From Ramlibacter ginsenosidimutans (GTDB lineage: Bacteria; Pseudomonadota; Gammaproteobacteria; Burkholderiales; Burkholderiaceae_C), in NCBI RefSeq assembly GCF_042678185.1, contig NZ_JBHUDQ010000002.1: DNA of 64,000 nucleotides. One strand, written 5' to 3'. Both the position numbers and the translations under genes were made by a program. Shown in pieces: positions 51,980 through 61,011 of this stretch (the first letter of the stretch is position 1; every line of letters begins with the position of its first letter). Under the pieces are notes generated by a model. That model had not been told where the DNA came from and ran no database searches. It saw only the letters and a program-made list of their open reading frames with translations.

Positions 51980-52789
51980 ATGCTTTTCAATCCGTTGGAT
52001 CGAGGTCAACTGGTAACCCAGCTTCATGACATCGGCCTGCACGCGGGCGACCTCGTGATGGTGCACACCTCGTTGCGCGCAATTGGCGCGATCGCAGGCG
52101 GTCCGCAGACCTTGCTGGATGCGCTGCTCGAAGTGCTGGGGGCGCATGGCACGCTGGCGGCTTACGTGTCATGGAAACATTCCAGCTACGATGCCACGCT
52201 CGACGGGCGCACGCTCTCCGCCCGGGAGCGGGCACGGTGGCCCTTGTTCGACCCATCCGCGGCGGCCCCACACGAGGGCTTCGGTTACTTCAACCAATTC
52301 GTCTGCCGTCATCCGGCGGTGCACCGCAGCGCGCATCCCACGGCAAACATCGCGGCGATCGGCTGCCGCGCCGCAGAACTCACAGCCGATCACAGCCTGC
52401 TGGACGGATACGCACCGGGGTCGCCCTTGGGTCGCATCGTTGCGGCGCCAGGGCGCGTGCTGATGCTGGGCGCACCGCCTGGCTCCTTGACGGTCCTGCA
52501 CCTCGCCCAAGCGATCGCGCGCATTCCGGGCAAGCGGCGGGTGCGCTATGAGGTGCCGCTCCTGATCGACGGTGAGCGCTGCTGGCGACAGGCCGAGGAG
52601 TTCGACACCAACGGATTGCTGGATCAGTTCGTCGACAACGGCTTCGATGACATTGCCGCCATTGCAACTGACTACGTTCTCGAGGAGCGCGGGCGCCGTG
52701 GACGCGTTGGGCGTGCGAACTGCTGGCTGTTCGACGCGCAGGACCTCGTCTCCTTCGGAGTGTCGTGGCTAGAACGTCGGTTCGGATGA
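51980..52789 (+). CDS. AAC(3)-family acetyltransferase
   Basis: This 269-aa member of the aminoglycoside 3-N-acetyltransferase family has DLVMVHTSLRAIGAIAGG near the N-terminus, LAAYVSWKHSSY, the RHPAVHRSAHPTANIAAIG motif with catalytic-type His, and GAPPGSLTVLHLAQ. The family includes both resistance enzymes and chromosomal proteins of unknown substrate. With no mobile element nearby this is probably an intrinsic gene; whether it acts on aminoglycosides cannot be told. The ATG at 51980 is chosen because upstream codons lack family character. Confidence 0.82.
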   Translation: MLFNPLDRGQLVTQLHDIGLHAGDLVMVHTSLRAIGAIAGGPQTLLDALLEVLGAHGTLAAYVSWKHSSYDATLDGRTLSARERARWPLFDPSAAAPHEGFGYFNQFVCRHPAVHRSAHPTANIAAIGCRAAELTADHSLLDGYAPGSPLGRIVAAPGRVLMLGAPPGSLTVLHLAQAIARIPGKRRVRYEVPLLIDGERCWRQAEEFDTNGLLDQFVDNGFDDIAAIATDYVLEERGRRGRVGRANCWLFDAQDLVSFGVSWLERRFG

Positions 52790-52904
52790 GACCCGCGCAC
52801 GCGCGCGCCAAGGGGTTGGCGCAGTGGGACTGCCACACGCATGCAACCTCACGGCGGGCTGGGCGCTCTGGCACGGGTGGGCGATGCGCTGATCGTCCGC
52901 ACCG

Positions 52905-53465
52905 TCAGCCGGTCGGTGGTTCGGCGCGTGGCGTGCGTGTGTTGTCGCTCGCTGGCCAGCGCTCGGGCAGGGCGGGCAACACGGTTTCCTTCCCGGTGAT
53001 GCGGTCCAGTGCCATTGCAAACACCGTCACCTCACCCAGCCGGGGATAGAACCCGCGCGGCCGGCCGGCGTCGACCGGGTGGTAGCGCTGCATGAAGGTG
53101 TCGAAGAAGGCGGACTTGTCGGCCTCGCCGTCGATGACGCGCACGCGCCCGAATGCGATCACGCTGCGGTAGGCGATGCCCGTGTCGCAGGCGAATCTCC
53201 CGTAAGCGAAGACTTCACCGGGCTCGTCGATCTCGAAGCAGGCACGATCGTTCTGCGCGAGGTTGCGCCGCAGGTGGCCGGTCGCCGCCGATGTGTGGAA
53301 CCAGATCTCGCCCGCGCGCCACACGAACAGCAGCGGGCACACATAGGGCTCGCCGTCGGGCGCCACGGTGGCCAGCCGACCGCACCAGCCGGCACGCAGC
53401 ATCTCGAAGCTGCGCTCGCGCGTGACTTGCTTGTCGGCGCGACGCATCCTGGGGAACTCGCTCAT
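52905..53465 (-). CDS. Pyridoxamine-5'-phosphate-oxidase-family flavin-binding protein
   Basis: The protein (186 aa) has a split-barrel FMN-binding fold: MRAGWCGRLATVAPDGEPYV-like start, CPLLFVWRAGEIWFHTSAATGH, NDRACFEIDEPGEVF and YRSVIAFGRVRVIDGE. It belongs to the pyridoxamine 5'-phosphate oxidase-like family, which includes many proteins with no known PNP substrate. The ribosome site GGAGGTCC precedes the ATG. It is divergent from a LysR gene, a probable regulator. Confidence 0.86.
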   Translation of the reverse strand: MSEFPRMRRADKQVTRERSFEMLRAGWCGRLATVAPDGEPYVCPLLFVWRAGEIWFHTSAATGHLRRNLAQNDRACFEIDEPGEVFAYGRFACDTGIAYRSVIAFGRVRVIDGEADKSAFFDTFMQRYHPVDAGRPRGFYPRLGEVTVFAMALDRITGKETVLPALPERWPASDNTRTPRAEPPTG

Positions 53466-53602
53466 GCGGACCTCCTGCCCGTCATTGTGCCGGCAGCAGG
53501 CGGATGGTGCCCGGAACTCTGCGCCCTGCCACATTCCGGGACGGCATGCGAGACCGGCGAAGCGCTGGAATAATCGGCCGTCTTCCCGCATGAGGTGCAA
53601 GG

Positions 53603-54508
53603 ATGTCTGTTCCCCTGGTGAGGATGCCTTCGCTGGACCTGGTGAAGGGTTTCGTGGCCGTCGGCCGTCGCATGAGCATCACGCAGGCGGCCGATGACCT
53701 GTGCGTCACGCAGTCGGCCATCAGCAAGCAGGTGCGCGCGCTCGAAGAGGCGCTCGGCATGCGCCTGCTGGAGCGCGGCCATCGCAGCGTGTCGTTCACG
53801 CAGGAGGGGCTGCGGCTGTTCCGCAGCGCCAACGCCTCGTTGCAGCAGTTGCAGGACGTGTTCGCGCAGCTCACCGCGGCGGGCAAGCGGCCGGTGACGG
53901 TCACCACCAGCACCGGCGTCGCCGGCTTGTGGCTGCTGCCGCGGCTCGGCCAGTTCCAGCAGCGCCACCCGCAGGTGGACGTGCGCGTGGCCGCCAGCAA
54001 TGCCATCGTGGATCTCGCGGCCAACGACATCGACCTCGCGATCCGCTACTGCACGGAGCGGCAGGCGCCGCGGGACGCCGTGAGGCTGTTCGGCGACACC
54101 GTGGCGCCGGTCGCCAGTCCCACGCTGCGTATCCGCGGCCCGCTCACCGGGCAGGTGCTGCGCCGGCACGTGCTGCTGGAGTTCGACGATGCCCGCCGCC
54201 CGTGGCTGCAATGGGGCGACTGGCTGTCCGCGCGCGGGCTGGCCGTCACGCACGCCCGCGGCGTGCTGCGCTTCAACCAGTACGAGCAGATGATCCAGGC
54301 CTGCGTCGCCGGGCAGGGCCTGGCGCTCGGGCGGCTGGAGTTGATCGGCCCGATGCTGGCCGATGCGCGTCTGGCGCTGCTGCAGCGCGACGCCATTCCG
54401 GGACCGGACAGCGGCTACGGCTGCTGGCTGCTGCGCGCTGACGCGGCGCCGCGGCCGGAGGTGCAGCAACTCGCGGACTGGATCCTGCGCGAGGCGCAGG
54501 CCGCCTGA
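53603..54508 (+). CDS. LysR-family transcriptional regulator, GcvA-like
   Basis: The protein (301 aa) has the helix-turn-helix SITQAADDLCVTQSAISKQVRALEEALGMRLLERGHRSV and a substrate domain with VTVTTSTGVAGLWLLPRLGQF and VAASNAIVDLAANDIDLAIRY. The 'ASNAIVDL' segment is typical of GcvA-like members. It is divergent from the flavin-binding-protein gene and precedes an MFS gene. Confidence 0.9.
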   Translation: MSVPLVRMPSLDLVKGFVAVGRRMSITQAADDLCVTQSAISKQVRALEEALGMRLLERGHRSVSFTQEGLRLFRSANASLQQLQDVFAQLTAAGKRPVTVTTSTGVAGLWLLPRLGQFQQRHPQVDVRVAASNAIVDLAANDIDLAIRYCTERQAPRDAVRLFGDTVAPVASPTLRIRGPLTGQVLRRHVLLEFDDARRPWLQWGDWLSARGLAVTHARGVLRFNQYEQMIQACVAGQGLALGRLELIGPMLADARLALLQRDAIPGPDSGYGCWLLRADAAPRPEVQQLADWILREAQAA

Positions 54509-54635
54509 ACATCCCGCGCCTGCGCGGCGGAATGCCGTCGATGGAGCGGCCGGAATGCGAGCGTGGACCAGATGTCAGGCCAGCGGGGCGCGCGCGCTGC
54601 TACCTTGGGGGCAGGTCGTTCCTGGAGTCCTGCAA

Positions 54636-55856
54636 GTGCGCCCCTCATCCCGCATCGCGCCCGCGCTGCTCGCCACGCTGGCCGCAGCCAGCCTCGTGTC
54701 CCTGCTGTCCTTCGGCGTGCGCTCGGCCTTCGGGCTGTTCACCGATCCGCTCACGCGCGAACTGCACCTCTCGCGCGAGGTCTACGCCATCGCCATCGCA
54801 CTGCAGAACCTGGCCTGGGGCGTGGCGCAGCCGGTCGCCGGATGGGTGGCGGACCGGCATGGCGCGCGGCGCGTGATCCTGGGCGGCGCGCTGCTCTATG
54901 CGCTGGGCCTGCTCGTGATGGCCTTGGCCACGAGCGCATGGCAGGTGACGCTGGGCGCCGGGGTGCTGGCCGGCCTCGGCATGGGCGGCGCCTCGTACAT
55001 CACGGTCCTGGCGGCACTGGGCCGCGCCATGCCGGCGGAGCACCGCTCCTGGGCGCTGGGCATCGGCACCGCGGCGGGGTCGCTCGGCCAGTTCGTGATG
55101 GTGCCGCTGGCGCAGGCGGCGATCGCATCGGCCGGCTGGCGCACCGGGGCGTGGCTGCTCGTCGCGGCGATGCTGGTCGTGCTCGTCGCAGGTGCGCTGG
55201 TGCGCGGCGACCGCGCTGCCGCGGAGCAGGGTGGCGGCAGCGACAGCGCGCTGGCGGTCTTGCGCACCGCGCTGCGGCATCCGAGCTACGTGCTGCTGGT
55301 CCTGGGGTTCTTCGTTTGCGGCTTCCAGCTGGCTTTCATCACGGTGCACTTTCCGGCGTGGCTAGCCGATCACGGGCTGGGCGGCAACGTGGCGTCCTGG
55401 GGCATCGCCATGGTAGGGCTGTTCAACGTGGTGGGCGCGTACGGCGCCGGCGTCTGGGGCGGCCACGCCAGCCGCAAGAACCTGCTCGCCGGCCTGTACC
55501 TGGCGCGCGGCCTGTCCATCCTGCTGCTGATCACGCTGCCGCTGTCGGGCGGCACGGTGCTGCTGTTCGGCGCGAGCATGGGGCTGCTATGGCTGTCGAC
55601 GGTGCCGCTCACGTCGGGGCTCGTCGCATTGTTCTTCGGCACCCGCTACATGGCCATGCTGTTCGGCGTGGTCTTCTTCAGCCACCAGGTCGGGTCCTTC
55701 CTGGGCGTGTACCTCGGCGGCTGGATGTACGAGCGCACGGGTTCGTACGAGCTGGTGTGGTGGTGCTGCATCGGGCTGTCGCTGTTCGCGGCGCTGGTGA
55801 ACCTGCCGATCCGCGAGCGCGCGTCCCAGCCGTTCGCGCGGCTGCTGGCGCTGTGA
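54636..55856 (+). CDS. MFS transporter
   Basis: This 406-aa integral membrane protein has about 12 hydrophobic segments, including the MFS loop 2-3 motif GWVADRHGARRVILGGALL and LVVLLFFGTRYMAMLFGVVF near the C-terminus. It resembles oxalate/formate or monocarboxylate MFS transporters (RhtA-like small-acid importers). The start is GTG at 54636, preceded by GGAG. It could be co-regulated with the LysR gene before it. Confidence 0.86.
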   Translation: MRPSSRIAPALLATLAAASLVSLLSFGVRSAFGLFTDPLTRELHLSREVYAIAIALQNLAWGVAQPVAGWVADRHGARRVILGGALLYALGLLVMALATSAWQVTLGAGVLAGLGMGGASYITVLAALGRAMPAEHRSWALGIGTAAGSLGQFVMVPLAQAAIASAGWRTGAWLLVAAMLVVLVAGALVRGDRAAAEQGGGSDSALAVLRTALRHPSYVLLVLGFFVCGFQLAFITVHFPAWLADHGLGGNVASWGIAMVGLFNVVGAYGAGVWGGHASRKNLLAGLYLARGLSILLLITLPLSGGTVLLFGASMGLLWLSTVPLTSGLVALFFGTRYMAMLFGVVFFSHQVGSFLGVYLGGWMYERTGSYELVWWCCIGLSLFAALVNLPIRERASQPFARLLAL

Positions 55857-55857
55857 G

Positions 55858-56163
55858 ATGCTGAAGCACCTCGTCGCCGTGCTCGTGCTGTTGGCCACGC
55901 TCGGCGCCGGCGCGTTCGCAGGCGATGCGCTGCGAGCTCGCGATACGGGGCCGGGGATCGTGTGGGTCCTGCCGCGCGGCACCGATGGCCGGGCGCTGGG
56001 CCGTCTGCTGGCCGGCCCGGACCTGCGGCTGCTGGATGTCCGCGCCGGGGGGCACCTGCTGGTGCTGGCGGTTCCTTCGCTGGCGCAGGCACGCTGGCGC
56101 GCGGACGCGGCGTGGCTCACCTGGCGGGCGCCGCCTGCCTGGGGGCTGGCGGGCTGCGGATGA
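55858..56163 (+). CDS. Hypothetical exported protein
   Basis: The 101-aa product begins MLKHLVAVLVLLATLGAGAFAG, a signal peptide or anchor, followed by an Ala/Leu/Arg-rich region with GIVWVLPRGTDGRALGRLLAG. Its ATG starts 2 bp after the MFS stop codon, implying co-translation. No family recognised. Confidence 0.55.
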   Translation: MLKHLVAVLVLLATLGAGAFAGDALRARDTGPGIVWVLPRGTDGRALGRLLAGPDLRLLDVRAGGHLLVLAVPSLAQARWRADAAWLTWRAPPAWGLAGCG

Positions 56164-56331
56164 TGCCTTGACCGGCACGCACGTCAGCGCGTCCGGAAAC
56201 CATGCTGTCAGCACCCCGAAAACAAGCCAGCGACCATTCAGAATACCGGGCATTTCCAGAGCAACTGTCCTCCGCTGGAAGGTGACCGACAAGTCATTCC
56301 TCTTGCCGACGGCCTCGCCACATAGGATCGT

Positions 56332-57402
56332 ATGAAAATTACCTCGTTCGAAGTCCGCTGCGTCAATGTCGAGATGGCCCCGCACCGTACCGCATCGGGT
56401 GTGATCACGGTGTCACCCCTCGTGCTGCTTACGCTTGGGACGGACGCCGGCGTCAAGGGCCACAGCATGACGTTCACCTACACCAGCGCGGCGCTGAAAC
56501 CAACGGCGGACTTGATCAAGAACCTGGAGTCGCTGGTGATCGGCCAGGAGTTGGCCCCGGGCGCACAGACGGATTCGCTGGCAGCGCGCTTCAGGCTGCT
56601 TGGCACGCAAGGGCTCGTCGGCATGGCGCTCGCAGGGATCGACATGGCCTTGTGGGACGCCTTTGCGCGGGCGCACGCACTGCCGCTAGTCGCGCTGCTT
56701 GGCGGGGCTCCGAGGCCCATCCCTGCGTACGGCGGCGTGGGATACGACGGGGTCGACGGATCTGCGCGTGCGGCAGAGGCGTGGGCGAGAGCAGGGCTTC
56801 GGGGCGTCAAGGCCAAGATCGGCTATGCGACGCTCCAGGAGGACCTCGCAGTGGTGCGCGCGATCAAGGCCGCGGTGGGGCCGGGTGTGGCAGTGATGGT
56901 CGATTACAACCAGAGCCTCACCCCCACCGAGGCGGCCCGGCGGCTCCGAGCGCTCGACGCCGAGGGGCTCGAATGGATCGAGGAGCCGGTGCTCGCGCAC
57001 GACTATGCCGCGCTGGCATCGCTAGCGTCCACACTCGACACGCCGCTGCAGGCCGGCGAGAACTGGTGGGGGCCGCTCGATTTCCGGCATGCCTTCGAGT
57101 CGGGTGTTCGGGACCATTGCATGCCCGACGTCATGAAAGTGGGCGGCGTGACTGGGTGGATGCGCGTGGCGTCGATGAGCCAGGCGCTCGGAGTGCCGGT
57201 GTCGAATCACCTGTGGCCCGAGATCAGCGCGCAGTTGCTCATGGCCACGCCTACAGCCGCCTGGCTGGAATACGCGGACTGGTGGAACCCGATCTTGCTT
57301 CGGCCGTTGGAACTGAAAGACGGGCAAGCCCGGGTGGCCGATGACACTGTCGGGACCGGCGTTGAATTCGACGACGCGGCGGTTGCGAAGTACGCGGCGT
57401 GA
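56332..57402 (+). CDS. Mandelate-racemase-type enolase-superfamily enzyme
   Basis: The protein (356 aa) has the capping domain and barrel of the enolase superfamily with the K160-x-K162 pair (VKAKIGY), metal ligands D191 (MVDYNQS), E217 (WIEEPV) and E243 (AGENWW), and a D266/H293 dyad (MPDVMKVG; VSNHLWPEIS), as in mandelate racemase. It may racemise or dehydrate a 2-hydroxy acid. The ATG at 56332 gives the standard start MKITSFEVRCVNVEM. It stands alone between an unknown small gene and a convergent GMC-DUF1080 gene. Confidence 0.88.
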   Translation: MKITSFEVRCVNVEMAPHRTASGVITVSPLVLLTLGTDAGVKGHSMTFTYTSAALKPTADLIKNLESLVIGQELAPGAQTDSLAARFRLLGTQGLVGMALAGIDMALWDAFARAHALPLVALLGGAPRPIPAYGGVGYDGVDGSARAAEAWARAGLRGVKAKIGYATLQEDLAVVRAIKAAVGPGVAVMVDYNQSLTPTEAARRLRALDAEGLEWIEEPVLAHDYAALASLASTLDTPLQAGENWWGPLDFRHAFESGVRDHCMPDVMKVGGVTGWMRVASMSQALGVPVSNHLWPEISAQLLMATPTAAWLEYADWWNPILLRPLELKDGQARVADDTVGTGVEFDDAAVAKYAA

Positions 57403-57438
57403 TGAAGATGGCGCAGGGAAGGCATGGCTGCTCCCCGA

Positions 57439-57466
57439 AAGGCGCAGCTGACTGCGCCTTGTCCTC
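57439..57466. terminator. Terminator between convergent enolase and GMC genes
   Basis: AAGGCGCAG (57439-57447) pairs perfectly with CTGCGCCTT (57452-57460) around CTGA, followed by GTCCTCT in the rightward sense. It separates two convergent genes and probably serves both. Confidence 0.75.
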
Positions 57467-57481
57467 TCATTCGGCCGATGT

Positions 57482-59974
57482 CTAAGGGCGCCTGGTCCGG
57501 ATCGGCGAGCCTCCAGAAGGCGTCGGTGTTATCGGAGGCACCGGCTGCGTTGCGTCTCCCGGGATGGCCTGCACGGGGATCTTCGCGCCGGCGCTCGGTT
57601 GCACCTTGAGCGGCTGGATCGTGGCGGGCTTGAGGTCCTTCACGCGAATCCGGGCGAACTGCACCTTCGAGCCGCCGTGGTGAGCCTGCAGGCCGATGAA
57701 GCCCCGCGGCGACCGGCTGGCGTTCACCAGCTGGCTGACCTGCTGGCCATCCAGGCGGACGGTGATGCGAGCACCGATCGCCTCGATCTCGTAGGTGTGC
57801 CATTGCTGGATGCTCGGCAACGAACCGGAAGCAGGGGCCAGCCCGTAGATGGCGCCGGTGCGATGGTAGGGGTCGCCCTGCGAGTTGGTCTGCGGGTTGA
57901 AACCCGTGTTGTCGATCTGTACTTCGTAGCCTTGCTGAACCGGAATGTCGGGGTTGCCCGCGGGATCCGGAAAACGGAGGAAGACGCCGGAGTTGTCGGT
58001 CGGTGAAGAGAGGCGGAAGTCCACGCGCAGCACGAAGTCCTCGAACTGCTGGCGTGAATACCAGAGGATCCCCGGGCCGCCATCGACCTCGATGATGTTG
58101 CCTCCGAGCTCGATGAAGCGTCCCGTGCCAACTTGCTGCCAGCCGACCAGGCCGCCGGTTCCAAGCGCCACGAAATCTGTCTCGGGGACGAGCGACTTGC
58201 GCTGGATCGCGCGCGCGGTGCGCCGCGCCAGAGTCAACGCAGTGAGCGATGGATTGGCGGACCCGAGAGTCGGGAACAGCGCGGGTCCGGCGACATAAGT
58301 GTTGCTCACGTGATGGAACTTGCCATCGAGGTCCGTCACCGACTTTGCGGGATCAGTCCCCATCCACAGCGTGCCTGCTTCGTGGTGGGTGGTGCCCAGG
58401 CCATCGCGCTGTTGTCCGAGGACCTGGATCAACGAGGGATCGTCGTTGGCGAGCTTGTGCGCGAGAGCCAGCGCCGCGTCGTCCATGGCCTGCCAGAGGC
58501 GTTTCTCGGCGTTGCCCGCAACCAGGTTCACCCAGGCGCGCTGCAACTGCTCCGCCGGCATCGGGCTGAATGGGGGCAGCGGCTCCGCCTGATCGCTCAG
58601 ATCCACCCAGCTGGGCGGGGCTCCCGTCACCTTCGGCTTGGTCGGATCGCGATCCCCCTGCATCTCGCCGATACCGCGCAGCGTGATCACGATCCAGTCT
58701 TCGCGCTGGCCTTGCAGCATGCGATCGAGCAGGTCGATGTCCGGGACGGCCTGCCACATCGTATCTTCCGAGCCGCCGCGCACCGCGGCCGCCGTGACCT
58801 GCAGGTGATAGCGGCCATCCGGCGTGGAGCCGCGCACGAGCAGCGCTGCGGCCTGCAGGGGATCGGTGAGCGCGAGCCCCAGCGCCGATCGGTGGATGCG
58901 CACCGTGGTGTTCGTGCGCAAGTGGGCCATCAGGTTGCGTCCCATTAGAGGGGTGGGGAAAGATGCGAGTGCCAGGCGTGTCGCTTCGATGGTGCCGGTG
59001 GCAAGCACCACGGCGCATTGCGGCGGGATGGCGAGGAAGCGCTGCTGGTCACCTTCCCAGGCTTCTATGCCGGTCACGGCGGACCCGGTCATTAGCAGGC
59101 GCGCCACGTGCACGCGCGGCACGAAGAACAGTCGTCGCTGCCAATTGGAATCCGGCCCGCCCACTGCCATTGCGCGACCTGCGTCCTCGCGCACCGCGTC
59201 CACGAAAATCGGCGCGCTGCTCCACTTGTCGAAACTGAACAGACCGGACGCGGGCGGCGCCGCCTGCACGGCGAGAGGCGCATCCTCGATCGCATCGAGG
59301 GTCGGCACTGCGCCGCGCACCGCTTCCATCCTGGCGCGCAGCTTCGCCTCGAGTTCCTGGGAGATGTAATCGCCCGAGGGAACCACGCCGGTCTCGCGCT
59401 CCGTGCGGCAATACTCGTCGCTGGGCTGTGCTCCCGGGACGGGATTCGGATCGCAAGCCACGCCTGCGGGATTCTGCAGCTGATCACGGATCTCCTGCGG
59501 CCACTGCTGGAGGTCCGTCGGCGTGAGGCGCGGCGACCAGCCACCCCAGAAAAGCGAGCGGCCGCCGAGGCAATACGCGAGGCCGGGGAATGCCACCTTG
59601 CTGCGCCAGGGCATGCCCCACACGCGTTCGCGCGTGCCGGGGTCGTCGGCATTGGAGGACACGGGGACCGCACCGGCCGCATTCAGGCCGATGCGCGACA
59701 GGTTCTGCACATGCTCGGTCACGAGCAGCGGGCCGGCATCCAGCACCAGCACACGCTGGTTCGCGTTCCGGTACAGCTTCTCCGCGCAGTAAGCACCGAA
59801 CATCCCGGCACCGATAACGACGGCATCGAATGCTACGCCGCCATTGTTGGTGGCCTCGTCCCATGTGCTGCACACATACCGACCGACGACGTCGGTGGTG
59901 AACCGGGTGTCCTGCACCTCGACGCGGTCGCTGGAGTTGGAGGTGGAGATCAGGCGAGGCAGGTTGGTCGGCAT
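57482..59974 (-). CDS. GMC oxidoreductase fused to a DUF1080 (3-keto-disaccharide hydrolase-like) domain
   Basis: The protein (830 aa) has a FAD-binding GMC oxidoreductase part (1-590): VVIGAGMFGAYCAEKLY with GxGxxG at 55-60, GLAYCLGGRSLFWGGWSPR, and C-terminal catalytic His530/His531 (THHEAGTLWMG) and Asn574 (GSANPSLT). This is followed by a DUF1080/beta-jelly-roll domain (about 600-782: IIEVDGGPGILWYSRQQFED, LRVDFRLSSPTDNSGVFLRF, YEVQIDNTG, WHTYEIEAIGARITVRLDG, GFIGLQAHHGGSKVQFARIR). A Pro-rich tail ends the protein. No signal peptide. DUF1080 enzymes include 3-keto-glycoside hydrolases, so oxidation and cleavage may be combined. Confidence 0.88.
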   Translation of the reverse strand: MPTNLPRLISTSNSSDRVEVQDTRFTTDVVGRYVCSTWDEATNNGGVAFDAVVIGAGMFGAYCAEKLYRNANQRVLVLDAGPLLVTEHVQNLSRIGLNAAGAVPVSSNADDPGTRERVWGMPWRSKVAFPGLAYCLGGRSLFWGGWSPRLTPTDLQQWPQEIRDQLQNPAGVACDPNPVPGAQPSDEYCRTERETGVVPSGDYISQELEAKLRARMEAVRGAVPTLDAIEDAPLAVQAAPPASGLFSFDKWSSAPIFVDAVREDAGRAMAVGGPDSNWQRRLFFVPRVHVARLLMTGSAVTGIEAWEGDQQRFLAIPPQCAVVLATGTIEATRLALASFPTPLMGRNLMAHLRTNTTVRIHRSALGLALTDPLQAAALLVRGSTPDGRYHLQVTAAAVRGGSEDTMWQAVPDIDLLDRMLQGQREDWIVITLRGIGEMQGDRDPTKPKVTGAPPSWVDLSDQAEPLPPFSPMPAEQLQRAWVNLVAGNAEKRLWQAMDDAALALAHKLANDDPSLIQVLGQQRDGLGTTHHEAGTLWMGTDPAKSVTDLDGKFHHVSNTYVAGPALFPTLGSANPSLTALTLARRTARAIQRKSLVPETDFVALGTGGLVGWQQVGTGRFIELGGNIIEVDGGPGILWYSRQQFEDFVLRVDFRLSSPTDNSGVFLRFPDPAGNPDIPVQQGYEVQIDNTGFNPQTNSQGDPYHRTGAIYGLAPASGSLPSIQQWHTYEIEAIGARITVRLDGQQVSQLVNASRSPRGFIGLQAHHGGSKVQFARIRVKDLKPATIQPLKVQPSAGAKIPVQAIPGDATQPVPPITPTPSGGSPIRTRRP

Positions 59975-60441
59975 GTGGCGCTCCTTGGCTCTTGCAGCAA
60001 CTTCCGTGAAAGACGCTCGCTTCAAATCAACATAGCAGAGCGTTCGCACGGGATCAATGGCGCGTGAGCGGGAGGCGTAACGCGCTGTGCGCGAGCTCAA
60101 GTGCAGTGGAGCGACCGCAGGGGCGCCGTCCTGTAGCGTTGATCACCTGCGCTCGCTTGCGGCATGACGCCGCGTCCCCGACCTCCATACAGGAGGAGCG
60201 CATCGACAAGCAGTTCACTGAAGTAGAACCACGGCATTAAGGCGCGCGACCTATCCGCCCGCTTTCCTTTGACTTAGTTCCGGGCATCCGTTCAGCGGTC
60301 CAATTGAGCCCTTATGCCGGCGGCGTGCACCGCATCGCCGCCGCTTTGCGACATCCCCAGGGTTCACATAAGAGGCGCCATGCGCCCGCACAACGCTTGC
60401 CACGCGCCAGGCAGGAATCTGAGAGAGAGAGAGAGAAGAGC
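59975..60441. other. Gene-free stretch with a (GA) tract
   Basis: 467 bp between the GMC gene and the unknown-family gene. No gene is supported; a TTGACT at 60269-60274 lacks a -10 partner. A seven-copy GA repeat (60421-60434) sits where the ribosome site of the next gene should be. Confidence 0.5.
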
Positions 60442-61011
60442 ATGGGACTGATTGCGCGTCTCCTTGGCAGGAAGGAGAAGGATGATGATCGTGATGATGC
60501 CGAACGCGGCGTGTCGAGTCTGCAGGCGGCCACGCGTGATCGCACCAGGCGTGAGTTGATTGCCATGGCCCTGCGGGATACGCTGAAGAAGCATGGCCTC
60601 GTCGACGGCTGCATTACCTTGGACGCTCTGCCTGGCTTCACGTCCACAAGACACCGCGGCATGCACATCCAACTGGTGTTCCGGGACTGGCAGCCGAGCC
60701 TGTTGGCCTATGTGGTGGCACTGGAATCGGCGGTGAAGGGCAGGCTGAACCGCCTGGATCCCCTGTCGCCCTCCTGGATCACCGGGGTGTCGTGGCGCTT
60801 CGAGCCGCGAGACCGAACGGTCTGGCCGAGACTTCCGGTTCCTGGCGAAACGAGCGTCAGTATCACGGCGGCGCGCCACGCGGGCTCTCTTCAGTCGGCG
60901 GACACCCAGAAGAAGCTGCTGAAATCAGGCGACGACGCGTTCATGCCGACGGCCCATGGCCAGCTCGTCGCCGCCCCGGATTTCAGCCCGACGCTGCCCA
61001 TGCGCGGATAG
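60442..61011 (+). CDS. Unknown-family protein, paralogue of the protein at 37587
   Basis: The protein (189 aa) begins MGLIARLLGRKEKDDDRDDA and has the core RRELIAMALRDTLKKHGLVDG, LDALPGFTSTRHRGMHIQLVF, RDWQPSLLAYVVALESAVKG, LNRLDPLSPSWITGVSWRFE and the ending FSPTLPMRG, aligned in order with the protein at 37587. It differs by an acidic N-terminal stretch and a longer C-terminal insert. The (GA)7 tract 7-20 bp before the ATG acts in the place of a Shine-Dalgarno sequence. No function known to me. No operon partner. Confidence 0.75.
   Translation: MGLIARLLGRKEKDDDRDDAERGVSSLQAATRDRTRRELIAMALRDTLKKHGLVDGCITLDALPGFTSTRHRGMHIQLVFRDWQPSLLAYVVALESAVKGRLNRLDPLSPSWITGVSWRFEPRDRTVWPRLPVPGETSVSITAARHAGSLQSADTQKKLLKSGDDAFMPTAHGQLVAAPDFSPTLPMRG

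Noticed and set aside
54563..55864. 433-aa alternative frame over the second MFS gene
   Set aside because: Arg/Ala/Gly-rich translation without membrane segments; the other frame has 12 clear hydrophobic segments.
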